In this document: positions 1-6,081 of the stretch, one piece after another | How positions within the stretch are numbered: position 1 is the stretch's first letter | Layout of the letters: every line of letters begins with the position of its first letter | Source: JAWWBL01 sp033720975 | GTDB lineage: Bacteria > Actinomycetota > Acidimicrobiia > Spongiisociales > ZC4RG35 | DNA: 7,989 nt | NCBI GenBank assembly: GCA_033720975.1 | Contig: JAWWBL010000077.1 | Location: 1 to 7,989 of the forward strand | Direction of reading: 5' to 3' | Notes under the pieces: model-generated | The model's input: only the letters and a program-made list of their open reading frames with translations | Databases searched by the model: none | Told to the model about the DNA's origin: nothing | Program-made: the position numbers and the translations under genes

Positions 1-1353
1 GGGGCTATGGACGATCTGGCAAGTGTTGGCGTTGCACCCCAGATAGAGCGTCTCGGCATACACGGGTAGGAACTCCATTATGTGATAGAAGCCGAAACCG
101 TTGTTGGGGTCGAATTCGAGCCTGGGCACCGCCCCGAATCGTGGCGAGGTGAGGATGTCGTCCGTGAAAAGCGGGCCGGTGTGGGCGCCGCCATATGCCT
201 TCCAGCCTTCGAGGCAGGTGACCATCTGCTCTCTGTTGGTAATCCCACCGGCAGGTGTGCACTCGCCTGAGGGGGTCTCCCCGACAACCGCGGCATTGAG
301 GTATGCCCAGAGCGGAGAGTGATCTACGTCGTCGGGGTAGGCGGGGTTCACCCGGACGCAGGACGTCGACAAGGTCTGCCCCAGTGGATAGGCCTCATCG
401 GCCTCACCGGTCTTGCACAGCAGTCTTCCCTCCAGGGGAGGCTGGGAGATGCTGCCCAACAGCCCGGTCTTCAATGCGCCCGCCGCATTTCCGGTCCACA
501 CCTCAACCTGGTCAACCGGGTTGGTTATCAACGCGCAGTTGAGTTGATCGTTGACCGTTCCGGGGGTCTTTCCCTTCGGTTCAAGCGGATGGTCGGTGCC
601 GGTGACGACATTCGTTGCGATCCGGGTCGTGTGGAAACCCGAGCAGATACGCGGAGTCCCGTAGGTCTCGTTGCCATAGGTGTAGAGGCTCAGCTTGCCG
701 AAGTTGCCCTGGTCGGCGGTGTTGCACGGGTCGATGTCCAAAACAAGGGCTGCTTGGGCGAAGAAACAGGCAGAAGTGTTACCGGCCCCGCTGGGGCCGA
801 CGGCGAACGGCCAGACACCGCCGATTATGTCAAAGTCGACCTTGGCCTCGGCGCCGGCACCGACTGGTAGCTCGGCGAACCCGATCACCCCGGCGAACGC
901 TGCGTCTACCTCGCTCTTCGGCAACACCACTCTCGATCGCTGGAAGTTGGCAGTGAACGAGATGCAGTCGCTTATGAAGGACTGTTGGGAATACTCGGCG
1001 GGCTTGGAAGCGTCGATGCAGGCGTCCCAGTCGGCGTCGGTGAAGTAGCCGGGCAGTGACCCATCGATCACTTCGATCGCCTCCTCGGCCCCGCGACATG
1101 CGGCGATGTCGTCGGTGAAGATCAGAACGGCACAATCCGGATGTGAGGTGGGCGGGTTGGTGCGTGCGAATTGAACCGCGGCCAGGGCGCCGAAATCCGC
1201 AGCCGACTGATGTTGGCGTCGCTCGTTGAACTTGAGGCCCGAGTCGACGGCGAGCGCGGCGAAGCCGAAGATCACCATCGTAGAGAGGGCTATCAGGATC
1301 GCCGATGCGCCTCGATCCTGGCCGCGAAGTGCTGGGAACAACCCCCGCCTCAT
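1..1353 (-). CDS. TadG-like Flp pilus assembly protein (3' end beyond window)
   Basis: The frame is open for 451 codons from the ATG at 1353 down to base 1, with no stop, so the gene runs off the left edge. Residues 11-38 hold a Tad/TadG-type N-terminus: a short basic stretch, an RGAS motif (residues 14-17), then a hydrophobic segment ending in ALAVDSG. This is followed by ERRQHQSAADFGALAAVQ (44-61), a pattern typical of TadE/G-like N-terminal domains. The rest looks exported. It has 14 cysteines (74, 86, 112, 130, 196, 210, 237, 273, 313, 332, 365, 380, 440, 445), an even number that suggests disulphides. The segments around WPFAVG (181-186) and GNFGKLSLY (216-224) resemble actinobacterial TadG-related proteins. 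No von Willebrand A domain is evident so far. The ATG overlaps the tadE stop (ATGA), which implies translational coupling. Known: TadG-like proteins are minor, surface or envelope-associated pilus components. The family call is firm; the exact role is inferred. Confidence 0.8.
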   Translation of the reverse strand, partial: MRRGLFPALRGQDRGASAILIALSTMVIFGFAALAVDSGLKFNERRQHQSAADFGALAAVQFARTNPPTSHPDCAVLIFTDDIAACRGAEEAIEVIDGSLPGYFTDADWDACIDASKPAEYSQQSFISDCISFTANFQRSRVVLPKSEVDAAFAGVIGFAELPVGAGAEAKVDFDIIGGVWPFAVGPSGAGNTSACFFAQAALVLDIDPCNTADQGNFGKLSLYTYGNETYGTPRICSGFHTTRIATNVVTGTDHPLEPKGKTPGTVNDQLNCALITNPVDQVEVWTGNAAGALKTGLLGSISQPPLEGRLLCKTGEADEAYPLGQTLSTSCVRVNPAYPDDVDHSPLWAYLNAAVVGETPSGECTPAGGITNREQMVTCLEGWKAYGGAHTGPLFTDDILTSPRFGAVPRLEFDPNNGFGFYHIMEFLPVYAETLYLGCNANTCQIVHSP

Positions 1354-1796
1354 GGGCAGGCCTGAGAGCCGGCGGTCCAGGTTGGAGGCTGTTCGATCCG
1401 CGTTTCGACCGTCGCCTCCAGTGTCGTTATACCCGCGAAGAAGAAATCGATGAGCCCGGTGAGAGTGTCATGTGGTGTCGACACGCTCACGATCACGCCG
1501 TCTCCCACCTCGGGCGTGGCGTCGTCGGTGGTCCAGGTGATGACCGTGTTCGGGTCCGAGCCGACGAGATCCATCCGGTTGCAAGCCTCGGCGGCGATCG
1601 CGGCGTTGCCCGTATCCGGTGTGTTGACCGCGGTGATGCGCGCCGCCTCGCGGGCACCCTGTTTGACGTCGAGGTTGGTGGCCAGAGTCCAGCTGAACTC
1701 GACGATGCCGATGACAAGGAGTATCAGCATCGGGGCGATCATGGCGAACTCGACCAAGTTCGCTCCGCGCTCGGTCTTTCGTAGACGTCTGATCAT
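1350..1796 (-). CDS. tadE: TadE-like minor pseudopilin of a Flp/Tad pilus
   Basis: This 148-residue protein matches the TadE family in size and layout. Residues 1-10 are basic (MIRRLRKTER). They are followed by a class III prepilin-like signal, GANLVEFAM, and a hydrophobic helix to about residue 40. If the prepilin peptidase cuts after Gly11, Glu16 is at the conserved +5 position of the mature protein. The sequence after the helix, DVKQGAREAAR (43-53), is also typical of TadE. Two cysteines (72, 147) lie in the exported part. I chose the ATG at 1796 because GGAGGT lies 6 bases upstream and the signal then begins at once. An in-frame ATG at 1871 would add 25 Pro/Gly-rich residues with no family match. 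The stop overlaps the start of the TadG-like gene. Known: TadE-type pseudopilins are inner-membrane anchored and needed for assembly of Flp pili used in adhesion. No other tad genes (ATPase, TadB/C, major Flp pilin) are visible here. Confidence 0.85.
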   Translation of the reverse strand: MIRRLRKTERGANLVEFAMIAPMLILLVIGIVEFSWTLATNLDVKQGAREAARITAVNTPDTGNAAIAAEACNRMDLVGSDPNTVITWTTDDATPEVGDGVIVSVSTPHDTLTGLIDFFFAGITTLEATVETRIEQPPTWTAGSQACP

Positions 1797-1802
1797 GGGC
1801 CG

Positions 1803-1808
1803 ACCTCC
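1803..1808 (-). promoter_or_regulatory. Ribosome binding site of tadE
   Basis: On the minus strand this reads GGAGGT, an almost perfect Shine-Dalgarno core, 6 bases before the ATG at 1796. It decides in favour of this start over the upstream in-frame ATG at 1871. Confidence 0.75.
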
Positions 1809-1898
1809 GGGCTGGGAAGGAAGCCGGCGACCTGGAGACTGGTGCCCGGGAATGGCCGGTTTCCCATGCATTGATGGAACCTGGACTGCATAGAAGTT

Positions 1899-1927
1899 GT
1901 TATCGGTCTGGGGAGGGCCAGGCTAAA
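1899..1927 (-). promoter_or_regulatory. Candidate promoter for the tadE-tadG operon
   Basis: On the minus strand, TTTAGC (1927-1922) and GATAAC (1904-1899) are separated by 17 bases, a spacing that fits a housekeeping-type promoter. Transcription would start near 1892 and give a leader of about 95 bases before tadE. The hexamers match the consensus only partly, so this is weak. No other well-spaced pair stood out between tadE and thrC on this strand. Confidence 0.2.
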
Positions 1928-1973
1928 CCCCCAACTACGGAAAGTGAAGAGAAAATACGGAGCGTGGTCGCAG

Positions 1974-1987
1974 GGCTTGGGGCTTGG
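1974..1987. repeat. Tandem 7-base direct repeat upstream of thrC
   Basis: GGCTTGG occurs twice back to back (1974-1980 and 1981-1987), immediately before the GGGTTATACCC dyad. It lies where a regulator or RNA polymerase would contact the thrC promoter, so it could be a binding site. It is short enough to be chance. Confidence 0.4.
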
Positions 1988-2005
1988 GTTATACCCTCCG
2001 GGAGG
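1986..2005 (+). promoter_or_regulatory. Candidate thrC promoter -10 region with two small dyads
   Basis: Two dyads abut here: GGGT-TAT-ACCC (1986-1996) and CCTCC-G-GGAGG (1995-2005). Within them, TACCCT (1992-1997) fits the loose actinobacterial -10 pattern TANNNT and ends 7 bases before the GTG at 2005; TATACC (1990-1995) is an alternative. Either would place the transcription start at or next to the preferred thrC start codon, giving a leaderless mRNA. I see no good -35. The dyads could be an operator, or just G/C-rich coincidence. Confidence 0.35.
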
Positions 2006-3195
2006 TGAGATACCACTCGACACTAGGAGCCTCTCCGGCAGCTGACTTCAGGACCGCGATGCTGAAGGGTCTGGCACCGGATGGCGGTCTTTACGTCCCG
2101 TCCGAGATCCCGGCGCTACCCGCCGGTTGGGAGGGATGGTCCTATGCGGAGGCGGTCTCGGGTTCCCTGGAGTTGTTTGGTGCTGTCGACGTCTCACCTT
2201 TGGCCGCTGAAGCCGCCGGCACCTTCACCAATCCCGACATCGCACCGATCTCAGAGGTGGGCGATCGGCTGGTACTGGAGCTGTTCTGGGGCCCGACGCT
2301 CTCGTTCAAAGACCACGCCCTTCAGGTCGTCACCCGCATCCTCGACCGTGAAGTCGATGAGGGCCTGATACTCGTGGCGACCTCGGGAGACACCGGCTCG
2401 GCGGCAATCGAGGCGTGCCGGGGCCGCGACCACCTGCGCGTCGTGGTGTTGTTCCCCGATGGGATGGTCTCGGAGTTCCAGCGACGCCAGATGACGACAG
2501 TCGCGGAGTCGAATGTGACGGCCGTTGCGGTGCGTGGCAATTTCGACGACTGCCAGGCATTGGTGAAGTCTGCGTTTTCGTCCCACCCAGCGCTACTGGC
2601 TCTCAATTCGATCAACTGGGCCCGGATCGCCGCCCAGGTGGGGTACTACCTGTATGCAGCAGCAGTCATCGGTGAGCCCTTCGACGTAGTGGTCCCGACG
2701 GGAAATTTCGGGAACGCGTACTCCTGTTGGACCGCAAAGCAAATGGGCGCGCCGATCGAAATCATCACCCTCGCCAACAACGCCAACCACTTCCTCACGG
2801 ATCGGGTCAGGGGCCTGGATCCTGATCCCACCGGTGTAACGGCCACGTTGGCCCCCGCCATGGACATACAGGTGCCATCCAACCTGGAGCGCTTCGAGGG
2901 TGACATCACGGCTGAGTTTCAGGCGGGTTGGTCGACCGATGATCAGATACGAGAGACGATTCGACTCGTCGAGGCGCATCATGGCTACGCCCTCGATCCC
3001 CACACGGCGACCGCCTGGCGGGCAGGAGCCGAGACCAAATCCGATCGCCCCCAACTGGTCGTAGCCACCGCCCATCCGTCGAAGTTCGACCGGTCAATAA
3101 GACCGCCTGCCCGGTTCCTCCAACTGTTCGAGAAGCCCGAGCGGATGGCGAGAATCGACCCCCGGCCTTCAGACCTGGAGGCGTTCATCCGATAA
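2005..3195 (+). CDS. thrC: Threonine synthase (long, PLP-dependent form)
   Basis: It catalyses the last step of threonine synthesis, converting O-phospho-L-homoserine to threonine and phosphate with pyridoxal phosphate in the cytoplasm. Numbering from the GTG at 2005, the N-terminal domain has RYHSTLG (2-8) and LAPDGGLYVPS (23-33), marks of the longer E. coli/yeast-like class. GPTLSFKDHALQ (96-107) carries the Schiff-base lysine, Lys102 (codon 2308-2310). TSGDTGSAA (126-134) and PTGNFGNAYS (about 224-233) are the phosphate and cofactor-binding loops. MDIQVPSN and TAHPSKFDRS follow near the end. The length of 396 residues is a little under E. coli ThrC (428). An in-frame TTG at 1984 would add 7 residues and lacks a clear ribosome binding site. 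GTG at 2005 puts the start right before the family's usual first residues. The neighbour expected in Mycobacterium, thrB, is absent downstream. Confidence 0.93.
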   Translation: MRYHSTLGASPAADFRTAMLKGLAPDGGLYVPSEIPALPAGWEGWSYAEAVSGSLELFGAVDVSPLAAEAAGTFTNPDIAPISEVGDRLVLELFWGPTLSFKDHALQVVTRILDREVDEGLILVATSGDTGSAAIEACRGRDHLRVVVLFPDGMVSEFQRRQMTTVAESNVTAVAVRGNFDDCQALVKSAFSSHPALLALNSINWARIAAQVGYYLYAAAVIGEPFDVVVPTGNFGNAYSCWTAKQMGAPIEIITLANNANHFLTDRVRGLDPDPTGVTATLAPAMDIQVPSNLERFEGDITAEFQAGWSTDDQIRETIRLVEAHHGYALDPHTATAWRAGAETKSDRPQLVVATAHPSKFDRSIRPPARFLQLFEKPERMARIDPRPSDLEAFIR

Positions 3196-3211
3196 CGAGC
3201 CGTCGAGGCGC

Positions 3212-3240
3212 TTTGCGCTAGGAATGCGAGCGGCTACGAT
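3212..3240 (+). promoter_or_regulatory. Candidate promoter of the rho operon
   Basis: TTTGCG (3212-3217) and TACGAT (3235-3240) are 17 bases apart; reading the first as TTGCGC gives 16. The -10 fits TANNNT well. Transcription would begin near 3247, giving rho a leader of about 140 bases. The same stretch can form a weak stem (AGCCG at 3199-3203 with CGGCT at 3231-3235, around GCGCTTTGCGC), but no T-run follows, so I do not call it a terminator for thrC. Confidence 0.45.
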
Positions 3241-3246
3241 GTGATC

Positions 3247-3385
3247 AGCTGCCAGACCAATCGGACATGGCAGCCATCCACCCGCAGCACCGGCCATCGG
3301 CGTGCCCCTGCGTGCCATCGGTTCGGAGCCGCGGCTCAACGATCAGTCCGATTACTCCCAATAGGGACGATTTTCGAAGGACCCT
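3247..3385 (+). promoter_or_regulatory. C-rich untranslated leader of rho, possible autoregulatory site
   Basis: This stretch between the candidate promoter and the rho start codes for nothing I can support. By hand count, 3251-3360 has 44 C and 29 G on the sense strand. It contains YC-rich patches such as CAGCCATCCACCCGCAGCACC. Known: Rho loads on C-rich, G-poor, unstructured RNA, and rho of E. coli is controlled by premature termination in its own leader. The inference is that this leader may be a Rho loading site for feedback control. A GAAGGA-like ribosome binding site (around 3376-3381) precedes the ATG at 3386. Confidence 0.3.
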
Positions 3386-4822
3386 ATGACCACACGAGCT
3401 CAACTCCAGAGCAAGTCAATCAGCGAACTCAGAGAGGTGGCAAAGGCCGCCGGAATAGAGACCGATGGGCTCCAGAAGTCCAAGTTGATCTCCGCATTGA
3501 TGGAGGCCGGCGAGATTGCCGAAGCTGCTCCCGCAGAAGGCATGGATCTCCCCAAGGCCACTCCGCGCGCTGAGAAGCCCGAGAAGGACGGCAGCGCCAA
3601 GGCGTCCCAGGACGGCGGAGACCGTTCCGAGGAACGGAGCCAAGGTCAGCGGAACCGAAATAGGCAGCGTCGTCGCCGTGATGAGGAGCAAATCCCCGAA
3701 AGCGAGCTGGAGGTGCGCGAGGGGTTGCTCGACATACTTCCCGAGGGCTATGGGTTCCTGAGAGTCACCGGGTACACGTCCGGCGAGAAGGACGTCTACG
3801 TATCCGCCAATCAGGTGCGCAAGTTCCGTCTACGCAAGGGCGACATCGTGTCCGGTCCGATTCGACCGCCACGTTCCAAGGAGAAGTTCCCGGCCGTCGT
3901 GCGTATTGCCAGTGTGAACGGTGTCGAGCCCGACGAGGCAATGAAGCGGCCCAAGTTCGAGAAGCTCACTCCGCTGTTTCCCGATGAGCGGCTCCGACTC
4001 GAGGTCGAGGGCAAGTCCAACAACATCCTCACCAGGATCATCGACCTGATCGCTCCCATCGGAAAGGGTCAGCGCGGGTTGATCGTGTCTCCGCCGAAGG
4101 CAGGAAAGACAACGGTCCTCCAGGAGATCGCCCAGTCGATCACGGCGAACAACCCTGAGTGCTATCTCATGGTCGTCCTAGTCGACGAGCGTCCCGAAGA
4201 GGTCACCGACATGCAGAGGACCGTCAAAGGCGAGGTCATCTACTCGACCTTCGACCGGCCTGCGGAGGAGCACACCCAGGTGTCCGAGCTCGCCATCGAG
4301 AGGGCCAAGCGATTGGTTGAGATGGGGACCGACGTCGTCATCGTCCTCGACTCCATCACCCGGCTGGCGAGAGCTCACAACCTCGCCACGCCCGCCTCAG
4401 GGCGAATCCTTTCTGGTGGTGTCGACTCCCAGGCCTTGTACCCCCCCAAGCGCTTCTTCGGAGCAGCACGCAACATCGAGGAGGGCGGATCCCTCACGAT
4501 CATGGCAACGGCTCTCATAGAGACCGGCTCCAAGATGGATGAGGTCATCTTCGAGGAGTTCAAGGGGACCGGAAACATGGAGCTCCGCCTCGACCGCAAG
4601 CTCGCCGACAAGCGCATTTACCCGGCGGTCGACATCGAAGCATCGGGAACACGCAAGGAGGAGCTGCTGTTCGAGAGAACCGAGCTCAACCAAGTGTGGA
4701 AGCTCCGGAGGGTCCTGCTGGCACTCGAGCCAGGTGCCGCCCTGGAGCTGCTCATCGACAGGCTCAAGACAACGAAGTCGAATGCCGAGTTCCTCGCCGA
4801 AGTGGCGAAGAGCAGCGGCTGA
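3386..4822 (+). CDS. rho: Transcription termination factor Rho
   Basis: Rho is a homohexameric, ATP-driven RNA translocase that ends transcription at factor-dependent sites. The 478 residues contain, in order: a Rho N-terminal helical domain (about 8-43, SISELREVAKAAGI); a charged linker (about 44-104) with an Arg-rich patch at 89-98; the cold-shock-type primary RNA-binding domain (about 105-185, with LPEGYGFLR and DVYVSANQVRKFRLRKGD); and the RecA-like motor. Walker A is PPKAGKT (236-242) and Walker B is DVVIVLD (316-322). The Q/R-loop and C-terminal core (SGGVDSQALYPPKRFFGAAR; EEFKGTGNMEL; SGTRKEELL) are intact, so it should be active. The linker is short compared with mycobacterial and streptomycete Rho (about 600 residues or more). 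The start ATG has an AAGGA-type site 4-5 bases upstream. It is the first gene of the run rho-rpmE-DUF1385-prfA-prmC-tsaC. Confidence 0.97.
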   Translation: MTTRAQLQSKSISELREVAKAAGIETDGLQKSKLISALMEAGEIAEAAPAEGMDLPKATPRAEKPEKDGSAKASQDGGDRSEERSQGQRNRNRQRRRRDEEQIPESELEVREGLLDILPEGYGFLRVTGYTSGEKDVYVSANQVRKFRLRKGDIVSGPIRPPRSKEKFPAVVRIASVNGVEPDEAMKRPKFEKLTPLFPDERLRLEVEGKSNNILTRIIDLIAPIGKGQRGLIVSPPKAGKTTVLQEIAQSITANNPECYLMVVLVDERPEEVTDMQRTVKGEVIYSTFDRPAEEHTQVSELAIERAKRLVEMGTDVVIVLDSITRLARAHNLATPASGRILSGGVDSQALYPPKRFFGAARNIEEGGSLTIMATALIETGSKMDEVIFEEFKGTGNMELRLDRKLADKRIYPAVDIEASGTRKEELLFERTELNQVWKLRRVLLALEPGAALELLIDRLKTTKSNAEFLAEVAKSSG

Positions 4823-4850
4823 TGGCATTGTTCTGACAGGAGACAGACCC

Positions 4851-5111
4851 GTGAAGACCGACACCCACCCCACCTACGACGTCACGAACGTGACATGCTC
4901 GTGTGGCAACACGTTCACAACGCGAAGCACCAAGCCGGGCGACATGCACATCGAGCTCTGCAACGAGTGCCACCCGTTCTTCACCGGCAAGCAGAAGCTG
5001 GTGGACTCGGGCGGCCGCGTCGAGCGGTTCCAGAAGCGGTACGGCAAGAGCACGTTTACCAAGGCCGGCGAGGCCGAAGAGGCCAAGGAAGAGGCCACTG
5101 ACTCAGAGTGA
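4851..5111 (+). CDS. rpmE: Ribosomal protein L31 (bL31), zinc-binding form
   Basis: This is an 86-residue large-subunit ribosomal protein that helps bridge the 50S central protuberance and the 30S head. It starts MKTDTHPTYD, very close to other L31 proteins. It has the four zinc ligands Cys16, Cys18, Cys37 and Cys40, so it is the C+ (zinc-containing) type. The hallmark HPFFTGKQ (41-48) and GGRVERFQKRY (54-64) are present. The GTG start at 4851 is supported by AGGAGA (4838-4843) with a 7-base spacer. The gene follows rho after 28 bases. Family members usually end at about 70-75 residues; here an acidic tail (about 71-86, KAGEAEEAKEEATDSE) is added, and part of its DNA also appears to hold the start of the next gene. 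Confidence 0.96.
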   Translation: MKTDTHPTYDVTNVTCSCGNTFTTRSTKPGDMHIELCNECHPFFTGKQKLVDSGGRVERFQKRYGKSTFTKAGEAEEAKEEATDSE

Positions 5112-6081
5112 GCCCACCGCTCCCGTCGGGAGCGGACAGATCGACCCTGCCAAGACGGTTGGCGGGCAGGCCGTTCTGGAGGGCGTAATGATGCGCGCCC
5201 CTACCGCCTGGTCGGTGGCCGTACGCAACCCCGACGGGGAGATCGTTGCCAGGCGAGATGAACTTGCCCGGCTGAGCGAGCGCAACCGGGCGGCCAAGAT
5301 CCCGTTTGTACGGGGGATGCTCGTCCTTTGGGAGTCACTTTCGCTCGGATACCGCGCTCTGTCTTGGTCGGCGGTCCAGGCAACCGAAGACGAGGAGGAG
5401 CCGCTCACCAACGCTCAGATTGCTTGGACCATGGCGCTTGCCTTCGCGGTCTTCGCCGGCCTGTTCATTGTGATTCCTGCGCTTGCCGCCAAGGGAGTGG
5501 CGAACGAGTCCGGGATTGTGTTCAACGTCATCGAGGGCGTGGTCCGGCTCGGGCTCTTCGTTGGATACATCTGGTTGATCGGGCGGTCCAGCGAGATCGC
5601 CCGTGTCTTCGAATATCACGGGGCCGAGCACATGTCGATCCATGCCTTCGAGGCGGGTGAGCCCCTCAGCATCGAATCCGTAGCCCGCTATCGACCCGAG
5701 CACCCCCGGTGCGGGACGAGCTTTCTGCTCATCGTCATCCTCGGGTCGATCATCTTGTTCACTTTCCTGGGGATCCCCGGGTGGTTCTGGCTGGTCGTAT
5801 CACGCCTGGTTGGAATCCCCCTGATTGCCGGTCTTGCCTATGAGCTTCTGCGCTGGTCGGGGACACGGCCCACGGAGCGACTGGCTCGAGTCCTCGCTGC
5901 ACCTGGGATCTGGCTCCAAAGGCTGACCACATCGGTGCCCGATGTTGATCAGATCGAGGTGGCAATATCGAGTCTCGTGGTGGCATTGGACGACGAATCG
6001 GCTGCTGAGGCGATCGAGCGCGGCGGGATCCCAGAGTCGGCTCTCGCTGCTCGTCGCAGCGTCTTGACCAGCGAAGGCTGA
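5098..6081 (+). CDS. DUF1385 family membrane protein (YqhQ-like), function unknown
   Basis: The family's signature motifs are present (numbering from CTG at 5098, 327 residues): GGQAVLEGVMMR (22-33), EYHGAEHMSIHAFE (172-185) and HPRCGTSFL (202-210). Four hydrophobic segments are visible: about 107-130, 139-162, 208-226 and 229-251. The His/Glu/Cys motifs between and next to them suggest a metal site, but no reaction is established for the family. The start is unusual. The frame has no ATG, GTG or TTG between the GTG at 4903, deep inside rpmE, and the ATG at 5188, which would cut through the GGQAVLEGV motif. CTG at 5098 has AAGGA 8 bases upstream and overlaps rpmE by 14 bases, so I prefer it. 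Automatic annotation may give 5188. The stop shares one base with the prfA start. Family identity is sure; the start is not. Confidence 0.85.
   Translation: MTQSEPTAPVGSGQIDPAKTVGGQAVLEGVMMRAPTAWSVAVRNPDGEIVARRDELARLSERNRAAKIPFVRGMLVLWESLSLGYRALSWSAVQATEDEEEPLTNAQIAWTMALAFAVFAGLFIVIPALAAKGVANESGIVFNVIEGVVRLGLFVGYIWLIGRSSEIARVFEYHGAEHMSIHAFEAGEPLSIESVARYRPEHPRCGTSFLLIVILGSIILFTFLGIPGWFWLVVSRLVGIPLIAGLAYELLRWSGTRPTERLARVLAAPGIWLQRLTTSVPDVDQIEVAISSLVVALDDESAAEAIERGGIPESALAARRSVLTSEG

Noticed and set aside
319..870. 183-codon open frame on the plus strand
   Set aside because: It is antisense to the TadG-like gene, whose N-terminal domain and unbroken 451-codon frame are convincing; no family resemblance.
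1305..1784. 159-codon open frame on the plus strand
   Set aside because: It is antisense to tadE, which has a prepilin-like signal and a ribosome binding site.
2000..2008. GGGAGGTGA as the thrC ribosome binding site
   Set aside because: It overlaps the homology-supported GTG, and no ATG, GTG or TTG in the thrC frame lies 5-10 bases downstream.
1793..2023. 76-codon minus-strand frame in the tadE-thrC gap
   Set aside because: It overlaps the tadE start in another frame, is Pro/Ser-rich without a domain, and has no ribosome binding site.
3196..3240. Possible intrinsic terminator after thrC
   Set aside because: Short stems can be drawn (AGCCG/CGGCT, GCGC-TTT-GCGC), but there is no T-run and the sequence reads better as a promoter.
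3241..3573. 110-codon open frame starting at GTG just after the rho promoter
   Set aside because: It runs into rho in another frame, has no ribosome binding site and no recognisable domain. A short leader peptide cannot be excluded but has no support.
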